Assembly (NCBI RefSeq): GCF_020295405.1
Contig: NZ_JADEYP010000016.1
Span: forward strand, 25,697-89,696
DNA from: Sphingobacterium bovistauri
Lineage (GTDB): Bacteria > Bacteroidota > Bacteroidia > Sphingobacteriales > Sphingobacteriaceae
DNA: 64,000 nt
Reading direction: 5' to 3'
Position 1 is the first letter of the stretch, and each line of letters begins with the position of its first letter. This document shows, one piece after another, positions 47,335 through 55,625 of this stretch. The notes beneath the pieces were generated by a model, which saw nothing but the letters and a program-made list of their open reading frames with translations, was not told where the DNA came from and did not search any database. Both the position numbers and the translations under genes were made by a program.

Positions 47335-47378
47335 CTCTTAAAAGATTAAGTTTATAAAAGTTATATCTAAATTTATGG

Positions 47379-47386
47379 TATTTTTG
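47379..47386 (+). promoter_or_regulatory. Candidate -7 box of argH
   Basis: TATTTTTG matches TAnnTTTG and ends 20 bases before the argH ATG. No clear TTG lies at the usual upstream distance. Confidence 0.4.
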
Positions 47387-47406
47387 TGATTCAAAATAAC
47401 TTTTGA

Positions 47407-48738
47407 ATGAAAATTTGGCAAAAAAACATTGACGTAGATTCTTTTGTTGAATCGTTCACGGTAGGTAAAGATCGTGAGATGGACATGCATTTAGCAGGTG
47501 CTGATGTGTTGGGTTCTCTAGCTCACACACGTATGTTGAATAGCATCGGCTTAATGACTGATGAGGATTTGGCTTCCGTTCAACAAGAACTAAAAAATAT
47601 ATACAAAGAAATCGAAGCAGGACAATTTCAGATTGAAGACAGTGTAGAAGATGTACACTCTCAAGTCGAAATGATGTTGACGCAGCGTATAGGTGAGGCA
47701 GGTAAGAAAATCCACTCTGGTCGCTCGCGTAATGACCAAGTTTTGGTAGACTTGAAGCTGTATTTCCGTTCGGAAATTCATAGTATCTTTAACAATACCG
47801 AAGTATTGTTTAGTCAATTAATAAAGTTGAGCGAACAGTATAAAGCAGTATTAATGCCAGGTTATACACACTTGCAGATCGCTATGCCATCGTCATTTGG
47901 ATTGTGGTTTGGTGCGTATGCAGAGAGTTTAGTCGATGATTTGCATATGCTGAAGGCAGCATGGTCTGTTTGCAATAAGAATCCGTTGGGGTCGGCAGCT
48001 GGTTATGGTTCTTCTTTTCCGTTGAATCGTACAATGACGACACAATTGTTAGGCTTTGAAGATTTGAATTACAATGTCGTTTACGCACAAATGGGACGTG
48101 GTAAGACCGAACGTATCTTGGCACAGGCGATGAGTTCTATTGCAGCTACATTAGCCAAGTTTGCTATGGACGTTACGTTGTTCATCAATCAAAACTTTGG
48201 ATTTATTTCGTTCCCAGCGCATTTGACAACGGGATCGAGCATCATGCCACACAAGAAAAATCCAGATGTATTTGAATTGATTCGTAGCCGTTGTAATAAG
48301 ATTCAAGCTCTGCCTACAGAGATTGCGATGATGACGACAAATCTTCCAGTAGGCTATCACCGTGATTTGCAATTGTTGAAAGAAAACTTATTTCCTGCAT
48401 TCCAATCTTTAAATGAATGTTTGGAAATCGCGACTTTCATGTTGGAAAATATAGAAATCAAGAACAATATTTTGGATGATCCTAAATACGATTACTTGTT
48501 TTCAGTAGAGGTCGTGAACAATGAAGTGTTAACAGGAATTCCATTCCGCGAAGCCTACAAGAATATTGGATTAGCTATCGAAGAGGGAACTTTTCAACCT
48601 TCTAAAGAAGTAAGCCATACACACGAAGGAAGTATTGGGAACTTATGTAATGATCAAATTCAACGCATGTTCGCCGAAGTAAAATCAGATTTTGGTTTTG
48701 AGAAAGTAGAAAGGGCTTTAGCTGAATTGGTGAAATAA
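47407..48738 (+). CDS. argH: Argininosuccinate lyase
   Basis: Last step of arginine biosynthesis: argininosuccinate to arginine and fumarate. The 443 residues of the fumarase/aspartase superfamily carry the signature TGSSIMPHKKNPDVFELIR (about 278-296), plus IHSGRSRNDQVLVDLKLY and MPGYTHLQIAMPSSFGLW, which hold active-site residues. The ATG at 47407 fits the family N-terminus (MKIWQKN). It is separated from other arginine genes in this window and has its own terminator. Confidence 0.95.
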   Translation: MKIWQKNIDVDSFVESFTVGKDREMDMHLAGADVLGSLAHTRMLNSIGLMTDEDLASVQQELKNIYKEIEAGQFQIEDSVEDVHSQVEMMLTQRIGEAGKKIHSGRSRNDQVLVDLKLYFRSEIHSIFNNTEVLFSQLIKLSEQYKAVLMPGYTHLQIAMPSSFGLWFGAYAESLVDDLHMLKAAWSVCNKNPLGSAAGYGSSFPLNRTMTTQLLGFEDLNYNVVYAQMGRGKTERILAQAMSSIAATLAKFAMDVTLFINQNFGFISFPAHLTTGSSIMPHKKNPDVFELIRSRCNKIQALPTEIAMMTTNLPVGYHRDLQLLKENLFPAFQSLNECLEIATFMLENIEIKNNILDDPKYDYLFSVEVVNNEVLTGIPFREAYKNIGLAIEEGTFQPSKEVSHTHEGSIGNLCNDQIQRMFAEVKSDFGFEKVERALAELVK

Positions 48739-48764
48739 ATTTTTAGCTACATACAAAATATTAT

Positions 48765-48800
48765 AAGACTTAATTCAAAATTGGATTAAGTCTTTTTTAT
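48765..48800 (+). terminator. Terminator of argH
   Basis: 10-bp stem AAGACTTAAT (48765-48774) with ATTAAGTCTT (48785-48794), extendable by a wobble and a C-G pair, followed by a T-run. Confidence 0.82.
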
Positions 48801-48812
48801 GTATCATTGTTT

Positions 48813-49739
48813 ATGAGAAAGAAAATTAGCTTTTTGCTTTTGGCTTTATGTATATCGTTTCACTTAGTTTGTGCACAAGAGGGAAAAATTGAAATAGCAG
48901 CAGATGTACAATCTGATAAATCTGTTGAATTCAATTTCACGAAAAGTGATCCTGGAACATTTACGGTTCAAACTAAATTCAAAACGCTATCTAATGCATC
49001 TGAATCAGGGTCTACGTATCAAGCTAGAGGATATTCAGGGGTGTTGTTAACCCTACAACCCATAAATAAGGAACAAAGTGTAAGTTATTCTTATTCGTAT
49101 CGTTGCATAAGAGGAAAGCTATTACCCAAAGTCAATTTTGAATTTATTTATGCTTTACCTCATAACGATAATGTTGAGGTGCACGTAGGTGAGGCAAGTT
49201 ACTTAAGCGCTAAATATTTTGGTAACGTTGAACCTAAAGATTGGAAGAGTTATTATCTCTATACAGAAGCTGAAGAAAGTGTGTTAGCAAGTAGAAAGGG
49301 GTTGGTTGTAGAAGTAATCGACGGAAATGAAGATTTTACGGATGATGTAACATTCAAATCAAAGAATAACAAAATTATTATTGAGCATGAAGATGGTACA
49401 TTAGCTAGTTATGGTGCGTTGAAGAATGGCAGTATAAAAGTCAAAGCTGGTGATACTGTCTTTCCAAAAGATGAACTAGCGAAAAATAGTAAAAGAGGAG
49501 ATCAAAGATATTCATTTGCATTTTCCATTATGTATCTAAAGGCTGCTGATCTTTTTGTAAATGAAGGCAAGAATATCAGTAATGATCAAAGTTTATATGG
49601 ATTTGTAACCCCAAAATTTTTGACTGCTACTGGTGGAGTTATTCTTGACAACCATAGTAAACATCCCGCTGTATGGAATGAAGAGGTAATTGTCAAAGAG
49701 ATGAGTAAAAAGGAGTTGAAAAAACATAAGAAAAATTAA
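48813..49739 (+). CDS. Exported protein with degenerate M23-peptidase-like fold
   Basis: A 308-residue protein with signal peptide MRKKISFLLLALCISFHLVCAQ. The start is taken as ATG 48813; the frame opens earlier at TTG 48807. The central part (about 175-240, SRKGLVVEVIDGNEDF, KIIIEHEDGTLASYGALKNGSIKVKAGDTVF) follows the strand pattern of LytM/M23 peptidases, including the loop after IIIEHEDG. The usual zinc-binding HxxxD and HxH motifs are not visible, so it is probably non-catalytic. The C-terminus is lysine-rich. The function is unknown; it may scaffold or regulate a cell-wall enzyme. Confidence 0.6.
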   Translation: MRKKISFLLLALCISFHLVCAQEGKIEIAADVQSDKSVEFNFTKSDPGTFTVQTKFKTLSNASESGSTYQARGYSGVLLTLQPINKEQSVSYSYSYRCIRGKLLPKVNFEFIYALPHNDNVEVHVGEASYLSAKYFGNVEPKDWKSYYLYTEAEESVLASRKGLVVEVIDGNEDFTDDVTFKSKNNKIIIEHEDGTLASYGALKNGSIKVKAGDTVFPKDELAKNSKRGDQRYSFAFSIMYLKAADLFVNEGKNISNDQSLYGFVTPKFLTATGGVILDNHSKHPAVWNEEVIVKEMSKKELKKHKKN

Positions 49740-49800
49740 ATAATTGATAGTGTGAAAAATATTGGCTAATATTGATTCAAACTTAAGCTAATAAGTAAAA

Positions 49801-49880
49801 TATAGCACGGGGTGCCCTCTATGGAGAGCTGAGATTATACCCGAAACCTGATTTGGATAATGCCAACGTAGGGATGCAGG
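49801..49880 (+). ncRNA. TPP riboswitch aptamer (THI element)
   Basis: The conserved THI-box cores are present in order: GGGGTGCCC near 49809, CTGAGA at 49829-49834, ATACCC near 49838, ACCTGAT at 49846, GGATAATGCCA near 49855, and CGTAGGGA near 49867. Spacing and order match the TPP aptamer (P1-P5). It binds thiamin pyrophosphate and lowers expression of the downstream four-gene operon through the terminator at 49897-49942. Confidence 0.95.
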
Positions 49881-49958
49881 ATACGATATATTATTGTACT
49901 CCATTCGGTTGGTCTTATCCATACGAATGGAGTATTTTTTTTATTCAATATATCGTAT
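49881..49958 (+). promoter_or_regulatory. Outer helix around the riboswitch terminator, reaching the start codon
   Basis: ATACGATATATT (49881-49892), right after the aptamer, is the exact reverse complement of AATATATCGTAT (49947-49958). The second arm contains the first two bases of the ATG at 49957. Together with the inner terminator hairpin this forms a nested structure of 12 plus 11 base pairs. It could block translation initiation as well as, or instead of, ending transcription (inference). Confidence 0.55.
49897..49942 (+). terminator. Riboswitch-controlled intrinsic terminator
   Basis: 11-bp perfect stem TACTCCATTCG (49897-49907) with CGAATGGAGTA (49924-49934), a 16-base loop and eight T bases. 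It is the usual expression platform of a TPP riboswitch, 14 bases before the first start codon. Confidence 0.88.
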
Positions 49959-50676
49959 GGAATTAATAAGACAAAATGTAAAAGAGCTGATTCCTCAGCG
50001 TAAATCAAACTGGCAAGGTCGACCAGAATGGTTCTTCAATCGTGAACATACAGATACGTATGAACAATGGTATGAGGGAAGGTATAAAAGAGCCGAAGTC
50101 TGGCAAAAAAAAATCATAGGAGAATTAGTAGCTAAAGAACCAAGAATAAAGGAGCTTTTAGAGTTTGGTTGCGGTACTGGACGTTTTACCCGATGGTGGA
50201 AAGATGTTGGTATTTCTGCTACTGGCGGTGATATTTCGCCATTGATGCTTTCACAAGCCAAAGATTTGTTTGATGGGGATTTGGCGATGGCAGATTCGCA
50301 TTTTATGCCCTTTAAGAATCATACATTTGACTGTGTGGCTTTTATTACCACTTTCGAATATTACCGAGATCCTGTAAAAGTTATTCAAGAAGCTGCTCGT
50401 GTATCACGTCACGGCATTGTGATGGGAATGATGAATCGTAATTCCCCTAAATTCTTTAGAAGACGCATTCAACAGGTATTTGGAAGAAATCCTTTCTACG
50501 TGACAGCACATTTTTACACACCTGAAAATTTAATCAAAGTTATTGACAAAGCACTCATGGGCCGGAAGTATACAATTCATTGGTCATGTACAGGCTTGCC
50601 TAAATGGTTTCCAGTCCAACAATGGTCTGTTCCTATAGGGGACTTTTTTGGTTTGTTTGTACATTTTGAGGATTAG
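49957..50676 (+). CDS. Class I SAM-dependent methyltransferase, TPP-regulated
   Basis: A 239-residue UbiE/BioC-like methyltransferase. Motif I is LEFGCGTGRFTRWW (68-81), followed by the acidic loop GGDISPLMLSQA and the later DCVAFITTFEYYRDP (motif IV region). An N-terminal helical part (about 1-60) with many W and Y residues may shape substrate binding. The start is ATG 49957; a longer frame from 49894 lies inside the terminator hairpin. It is the first gene of the TPP-riboswitch operon. The substrate is unknown. The C-terminal (GRKYTIHWSCTGLPKWFPVQQWSVP) is also found in the family of small-molecule methyltransferases. Confidence 0.8.
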   Translation: MELIRQNVKELIPQRKSNWQGRPEWFFNREHTDTYEQWYEGRYKRAEVWQKKIIGELVAKEPRIKELLEFGCGTGRFTRWWKDVGISATGGDISPLMLSQAKDLFDGDLAMADSHFMPFKNHTFDCVAFITTFEYYRDPVKVIQEAARVSRHGIVMGMMNRNSPKFFRRRIQQVFGRNPFYVTAHFYTPENLIKVIDKALMGRKYTIHWSCTGLPKWFPVQQWSVPIGDFFGLFVHFED

Positions 50677-50678
50677 CC

Positions 50679-51722
50679 ATGAATAAATTAAATCAAAGCT
50701 TGGTAGATACTGTTTTTTCAAAAAAAATAGGATTTGCTAGGGATAGTGTAATGCAGGGGCCTGCGTATGGTGTGGATTGCTCAGTCGTATCAATTACGGA
50801 TAATTTGGGTATGGTCATAGCGAGTGATCCTTTAAGCATTATACCTCAAATTGGCATGGACGCGTCTGCGTTTTTATCCTTACAATTAGCTGCAAATGAT
50901 ATCGCTACATCAGGACTACGACCTCAGTATGGACAATTTGTACTTAGTTTTCCAAATTTTGTGGATAAAGGAGGGTTTGAACACTATTGTGAATTTATTC
51001 ATCAGTATGCACAGAAAATGGAAATTGCCATTACTGGTGGCCATACTAGTTTTGTTGCAGGCAATAATTCTACATTGGCAGGTGGACTTACATTATTTGC
51101 TGTCGGCGAAATGGAAAACATACTAACTTCCACCCAAGCAGAAGAAGGAGATGTGCTTCTGATGACTAAAACAGCAGGGCTAACAGCAACTTCTGTTTTG
51201 GCTATGGTATTTTCCAATTTTGTGAATTCAAAATTGGAAAAAGAGATTGGAAAAAGAGCTTCTTTTAATTTTTGGAATATCTCTGTATTGTTAGAGGCTC
51301 AGACTGTCAGCATGCTTAATAAGCACGCAAAAATAGTAACAGCTATGCACGACGTGACTGAAGGTGGTGTAATAGGGGCTGCATATGAATTCGCAGCAGC
51401 ATCAAACAATGGAATTTGTGTCGATACGGATAAAATTCTTGTTTCTATGGAAAGTACGGCTATCGCTAATGTTTTTGATTTGGATGCCAAATCTACTATT
51501 GGTGCTGGTAGTATGTTGATTTCTTGTAAGCCAGATAAGAAAGATATAATTATTAATCAAATACAGAGACAGGGTATTCCATGTACAGTAATTGGGAAGT
51601 TTCTTTCAGAGCAGGAGGGTAAGTATATCATAAGCGATAATCGTGAATATGAGTTACAGACTCCTTCTGCGGACAAATATTGGGAAGTCTTTTCTAAATC
51701 AATTGAAAATGGCTTATCGTAA
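50679..51722 (+). CDS. PurM/ThiL/HypE-fold protein (AIR synthase-related)
   Basis: A 347-residue protein of the AIRS superfamily: AIRS N-domain (GVDCSVV at 31-37, ASDPLS at 48-53, AANDIATSG at 71-79) and AIRS_C domain (about 155-330, EEGDVLLMTKTAGLTATSVLA, HDVTEGGVIGAAYEFA). These positions correspond to the ATP/Mg sites of ThiL (thiamin-monophosphate kinase), HypE and PurM. The usual GDDAA of ThiL is not conserved. Under a TPP riboswitch a ThiL-like kinase role is plausible, but HypE-like chemistry is equally possible. It starts 2 bases after the methyltransferase gene and overlaps the ThiE-like gene by 14 bases. Confidence 0.78.
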   Translation: MNKLNQSLVDTVFSKKIGFARDSVMQGPAYGVDCSVVSITDNLGMVIASDPLSIIPQIGMDASAFLSLQLAANDIATSGLRPQYGQFVLSFPNFVDKGGFEHYCEFIHQYAQKMEIAITGGHTSFVAGNNSTLAGGLTLFAVGEMENILTSTQAEEGDVLLMTKTAGLTATSVLAMVFSNFVNSKLEKEIGKRASFNFWNISVLLEAQTVSMLNKHAKIVTAMHDVTEGGVIGAAYEFAAASNNGICVDTDKILVSMESTAIANVFDLDAKSTIGAGSMLISCKPDKKDIIINQIQRQGIPCTVIGKFLSEQEGKYIISDNREYELQTPSADKYWEVFSKSIENGLS

Positions 51723-52368
51723 AATAAAATATAACTCCGATATAAAAGGAGTTTACGTTATACTTGACATGCGAACGTTTGCTGTCAGAGATCTTCGAAA
51801 ATTAGATTATCTTTTATCAGAACAGGTAATGGCTGTACAAATATGGGATAACAATTTATTACCTAATAGAGATTTGATGATTTCGTTAATAGAGGTAGTC
51901 CATCAGCATAATATCCCTATTCTGATTAATAATAAGTATGAACTATTGCAGGATTATGATTTTGATGGGGTACATTTTGATGATATTCCTAATGAGTGGA
52001 ATACAATCAACGAACTACTCAAGGACAAAATTTTAGGTGTAACCTGTACTAATGATCTAAATATAGTGGAGTGGGCAACTAAGCATCAGCTCGATTATCT
52101 GTCTTTTTGCTCTATGTTTCCATCTGAAAATAATACACGCTGTGTTTTGGTTGATAGGGAATTAATTAGATGTGTGCAGCGACAGTATAAAATTCCCATT
52201 TTTTTAGCAGGAGGAATTACCCCTCAAAATATGAAGTTGTTGGATGGTATTAATTATGTGGGGATTGCTATCGTTTCAGGATTAATGAAGGCAGACGACC
52301 CTAAAGTGATTGTAAATGAATTTTACCAAGCATTAAATACAAATTATGAAAATAAGTACAATACATAA
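51709..52368 (+). CDS. Diverged thiamin-phosphate-synthase-like (ThiE/TenI) protein
   Basis: A 219-residue TIM-barrel protein of the TMP-synthase/TenI family. Family positions are recognisable but altered: ILINNKYELLQDYDFDGVHFD (ThiE has NDRxDLA...DGVHLGQxD), LGVTCTN (ThiE IGxSTH), and an intact PIFLAGGITPQNM (GGI phosphate loop), with GIAIVSGLM at the end. The QLRxK pyrophosphate motif is not seen. It may catalyse a related coupling or, like TenI, an isomerisation. The start ATG 51709 overlaps the end of the previous gene; the frame runs longer from a TTG at 51643 but lies in that gene. Confidence 0.72.
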   Translation: MAYRKIKYNSDIKGVYVILDMRTFAVRDLRKLDYLLSEQVMAVQIWDNNLLPNRDLMISLIEVVHQHNIPILINNKYELLQDYDFDGVHFDDIPNEWNTINELLKDKILGVTCTNDLNIVEWATKHQLDYLSFCSMFPSENNTRCVLVDRELIRCVQRQYKIPIFLAGGITPQNMKLLDGINYVGIAIVSGLMKADDPKVIVNEFYQALNTNYENKYNT

Positions 52369-52612
52369 GTTATGTTGTCCTTTCGATAGGGCTGACTTAA
52401 AACTAGAGGTTATAGAGCAAACTATAGAACATGATGTTCGCACTGGAAGTTTGTCTTGTAGTTTATGCAAGCGTTTCTATCCAATTATCTCGGGTATTCC
52501 TATTATGAGTCCTGATGAGTACCGAGATGTTGAAGTTGAAAATGTTTATTATGAAAATTTAAATCTATTGGGAACACCAAAAGAAATTAAGAATTTCAGA
52601 TTGCTATCATAA
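52346..52612 (+). CDS. Trm112-like small zinc protein
   Basis: An 88-residue protein resembling Trm112/UPF0434, small zinc-ribbon proteins that bind and activate SAM methyltransferases. Cysteines are C10 and C11 (LCCPFDRADLKL) and C38 and C41 (SLSCSLCKRFYPIISGIPIM, with the family's YPIxxGIPxM tail). The first knuckle reads CPFD instead of CPxC, so the zinc site may use C10/C11 or be incomplete. It overlaps the ThiE-like gene by 23 bases and ends the operon. Its natural partner would be the methyltransferase at 49957 (inference). Confidence 0.78.
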   Translation: MKISTIHKLCCPFDRADLKLEVIEQTIEHDVRTGSLSCSLCKRFYPIISGIPIMSPDEYRDVEVENVYYENLNLLGTPKEIKNFRLLS

Positions 52613-52614
52613 GT

Positions 52615-52645
52615 TATCAGCTCCCCTAGGGAGCTGATATTTTTA
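52615..52645 (+). terminator. Terminator of the TPP-regulated operon
   Basis: 11-bp stem TATCAGCTCCC (52615-52625) with GGGAGCTGATA (52629-52639) and a T-run, directly after the Trm112-like stop codon. Confidence 0.85.
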
Positions 52646-52703
52646 AAATAGGATTCGTCTGAATAAGGTTGTTATTTTTATATTGCAATTATAATCCTTC
52701 GAC

Positions 52704-55151
52704 ATGGAAAATAGAAGATCATTTATTAAAAAAGCAGGAATGTTAGCCGGGGCATTTGGGATGTTTACGCATTTGCCCAAGTCGATTGAGGCAGCTTTGG
52801 CTATAGATCCTTTAAATGGTTCTACATTTTTAGATGCCGAACATATTGTATTGTTGATGCAAGAAAATCGTTCCTTTGACCATTCTTTTGGCACGTTGAA
52901 AGGAGTACGAGGATTCAACGATAGACGCGTTATACAATTGTCAAATGGTAATCCTGTTTGGCTGCAATCCAATAAAGAAGGTAAAACATTCGCTCCATTC
53001 CGAATGGACATTAAAAATTCAAAAGCGAGTTGGAGTGGTGATCTTCCTCATTCGTGGGAAAATCAAATTGGTGCTTGGAACGAAGGGAAATTTGATAAAT
53101 GGTTGGATTGGAAACAATCTGGTAGACGAGAGTTTAGGGATTTGCCGCTGACTTTGGGTTATTATACACGCGAAGATATTCCTTTCTATTATGCTTTTGC
53201 AGATGCTTTTACCATTTGTGACCAACATTTCTGTTCATCAATTACGGGTACAACAACCAATCGACACTACTTCTGGACAGGTAAATGTGCGGAAAATCTA
53301 CTCAGTAAGCCATTGACACGTAATTCGGACACTTATTACAACAAGATGAAGAGTTGGAAAACTTTTCCTGAGCGATTGCAAGAGAATGACATCAGTTGGA
53401 AGGTTTATCAAAATGAAATTAGTCTGCAGAATGAAATATCAGGTGATGAAGAATCGCTGCTTGGGAATTTTACAGACAACAATCTGGAATGGTTCGCTCA
53501 ATATAATGTACGATTCAAGAAGAGTCATATTGAATTTTACAACCGTAGAATAGCGGAACTACCTGTAGAAATAGAAGAACTTAAGCGACAGCTGACAACT
53601 GAGCCGAATGCACAAAAGTTGCAAAATACATTAGCACAGAAAGAACAGCAATTAGAAAGCTTCAAACGAGAAGTGGAACAGTATTCGTCAGAGAAATTTG
53701 AACAGCTTTCTTCCTTTGAGAAGGAACTGCATGCAAGGGCATTTCAAACGAATGAAGGAGATCTCGATTACCATGAGACTGAGGAAGTCGACTTTGAAGG
53801 AACGAAAATCAAAGTGCCTAAAGGTGATATTCTGTACCAATTCCGTAAGGATGTCGAAGATGGAAAGTTGCCTACAGTGAGCTGGCTTTGTGCACCACAG
53901 CATTTTTCGGATCACCCCAGCGCACCCATGTATGGAGCCTGGTACTTGTCGGAGATCTTAAATATTCTGACTAAAAATCCCGAAATATGGAAAAAGACAA
54001 TTTTTATTCTCAATTATGATGAGAACGATGGTTACTTTGACCATGTACCGCCATTTGTAGCACCCAAGCCAGGAGATACGACATCAGGTTTGGTTTCGGA
54101 TGAGTTGCAAGATGGCTTGCAAACAGAATTTATGACCAAAGAACAAGAGCTACAGTCTGGTATTAAACCCGAAAATGCAACTGAAGGTCCAGTAGGTTTG
54201 GGGTATCGTGTCCCGCTGATTATTGCTTCGCCTTGGACTAAGGGAGGTTGGGTCAATTCGGAAGTATGTGACCTCACTTCGACCATTCAGTTTATGGAGA
54301 TATTCCTGAATAAAAAGTATAACAAAAACATTTTCGAAACCAATATTTCCAACTGGCGTAGAGCCATCACGGGGGATTTGACTTCTGTGTTTCGTTCCCA
54401 TAATAGTAGGGATAGGTTTAGACTACCAGACTTTCTGGATATGAAAAAGCAGATTTCAGAAATTGATGGTGCAAAAAACAAACCGCTACCAGATGGTTAT
54501 CAAGAGCTTGATGTCATAGCAATAGATGGGATAAAGAACGGTAATAATCATCCGACTTTGCCTTATCAAGAGCAAGGAACAAAACCATCTAACGCTTTGT
54601 GTTATGAACTCTATGTTCATGAAGAACATCAGGAGGGCAAACTTAATTTGATTTTAGAAGCTTCAGACGAACTGTTTGGGGATAAAGCGCTGTCAGGTGC
54701 TTTTAATGTGTACGACTTATTGCAAAAGAACCGCTTCAGTAAATCTTTTGCGGTGCAAGCAGGAAAACAGCTGCAATACAATTGGGATAAGGTGGATGAC
54801 AATGCGTACAACCTAGCTTTGCATGGACCGAATGGATTTTACCGTAAGTTTGCTTCCAAAAGAGGAGAGGAGTCATTGCGTATTAAAGCCTCGTATTCGT
54901 CTAAGAGTAATTTGATTTTGCATATCGAAAACTTATCGAAAGCATCGCAAAAAATTCAAGTATTAGATGCATATCGCGGTAATTCAAAATCTATTTTAGT
55001 CAAATCAAAAAAATCAACGACACTAGAAATTGACACAAAAGAGTTTGGTCGCTGGTATGATGTTTTGGTAAAAGTGGAAGATTGGGAAAGGCAGTATGCT
55101 GGACGTATAGAAAATGGTAAACCTAGTATTTCTGATCCATTGATGGGTTAG
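52704..55151 (+). CDS. Tat-exported phosphocholine-type phospholipase C
   Basis: An 815-residue phosphoesterase of the bacterial PLC/acid-phosphatase superfamily. The Tat signal is RRSFIKKAGMLAGAFGMF, with twin arginines at 4-5. Catalytic-domain motifs include VLLMQENRSFDHSFGTLKG (metal and nucleophile region), CDQHFCSSITGTTTNRHYFWTG, NYDENDGYFDHVPP and YRVPLIIASPWTKGG. Two DUF756-like beta domains (about 610-800) are C-terminal, as in non-hemolytic PLC. An additional coiled-coil-like stretch (about 285-335, rich in E, Q, K) is inserted before EEVDFEGTKIKVPKGD. It is likely involved in phosphate or phospholipid scavenging. It is monocistronic. Confidence 0.92.
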   Translation: MENRRSFIKKAGMLAGAFGMFTHLPKSIEAALAIDPLNGSTFLDAEHIVLLMQENRSFDHSFGTLKGVRGFNDRRVIQLSNGNPVWLQSNKEGKTFAPFRMDIKNSKASWSGDLPHSWENQIGAWNEGKFDKWLDWKQSGRREFRDLPLTLGYYTREDIPFYYAFADAFTICDQHFCSSITGTTTNRHYFWTGKCAENLLSKPLTRNSDTYYNKMKSWKTFPERLQENDISWKVYQNEISLQNEISGDEESLLGNFTDNNLEWFAQYNVRFKKSHIEFYNRRIAELPVEIEELKRQLTTEPNAQKLQNTLAQKEQQLESFKREVEQYSSEKFEQLSSFEKELHARAFQTNEGDLDYHETEEVDFEGTKIKVPKGDILYQFRKDVEDGKLPTVSWLCAPQHFSDHPSAPMYGAWYLSEILNILTKNPEIWKKTIFILNYDENDGYFDHVPPFVAPKPGDTTSGLVSDELQDGLQTEFMTKEQELQSGIKPENATEGPVGLGYRVPLIIASPWTKGGWVNSEVCDLTSTIQFMEIFLNKKYNKNIFETNISNWRRAITGDLTSVFRSHNSRDRFRLPDFLDMKKQISEIDGAKNKPLPDGYQELDVIAIDGIKNGNNHPTLPYQEQGTKPSNALCYELYVHEEHQEGKLNLILEASDELFGDKALSGAFNVYDLLQKNRFSKSFAVQAGKQLQYNWDKVDDNAYNLALHGPNGFYRKFASKRGEESLRIKASYSSKSNLILHIENLSKASQKIQVLDAYRGNSKSILVKSKKSTTLEIDTKEFGRWYDVLVKVEDWERQYAGRIENGKPSISDPLMG

Positions 55152-55327
55152 GGGATTTTCAAATACCCTCGTGCCGGGCGGGCAATAACTTTTTTCCGCA
55201 AAAAGTTATTAAAAACTCGTCGCTGAAAAATTTAGCTTTGCTGAGCTCGTAAACTCGGTTTGCACAATGGTTATCTATTTTTTCATATTGCAAAATTTTA
55301 TAAGGCGACTATTTTCGAAAATATTGG
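55152..55327. repeat. GC-rich patch with long hairpin, possible dispersed repeat
   Basis: After the phospholipase gene the sequence turns unlike its AT-rich surroundings (GTGCCGGGCGGGC near 55171). It then forms an 11-bp hairpin AATAACTTTTT (55184-55194) with AAAAAGTTATT (55200-55210) and continues into TCGTCGCTG and GCTGAGCTCG. No reading frame is supported. It looks like a dispersed intergenic repeat of Sphingobacteriaceae, but only a genome search could show copies. Confidence 0.35.
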
Positions 55328-55588
55328 CTAGTTAGATTCTCTAAGGTTTAATTCTTTCTCAATTTCTTTGGTTAGTGCATTGCTTTTATTGGAATTTTTG
55401 ATGAAAAAATAGGCTACAACCAAAGCCATAAGAGAACCAAAACCTATACCTCCTTTAATAATGCTATAGACAAATACGCCTACAGTAAAACCAACGAGTA
55501 CGGCATTGATGATTTTTTCTGATTTCAAACGTTTCAATTCCTTGTATAAATCAGCAGTATGTTGCGCTGAAATGTTTGTTATTTTCAT
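55328..55588 (-). CDS. Small membrane protein, hypothetical
   Basis: An 86-residue protein with a polar N-terminal helix (SAQHTADLYKELKRLKSEK), two membrane helices (INAVLVGFTVGVFVYSIIK and GFGSLMALVVAYFFI) and a charged C-terminal tail. No family function is known to me. It stands alone on the minus strand between the phospholipase gene and a degraded acetyltransferase remnant. Confidence 0.6.
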   Translation of the reverse strand: MKITNISAQHTADLYKELKRLKSEKIINAVLVGFTVGVFVYSIIKGGIGFGSLMALVVAYFFIKNSNKSNALTKEIEKELNLRESN

Positions 55589-55625
55589 GGTTTCCTTGGT
55601 TATCTAAAAGCAATTTAAAAATTTT

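Noticed and set aside
49894..49956. N-terminal extension of the methyltransferase beginning at a TTG
   Set aside because: These codons lie in the riboswitch terminator hairpin; the ATG at 49957 begins the normal protein.
51643..51708. Longer start for the ThiE-like gene
   Set aside because: It lies wholly inside the PurM-like gene and adds no family-like residues.
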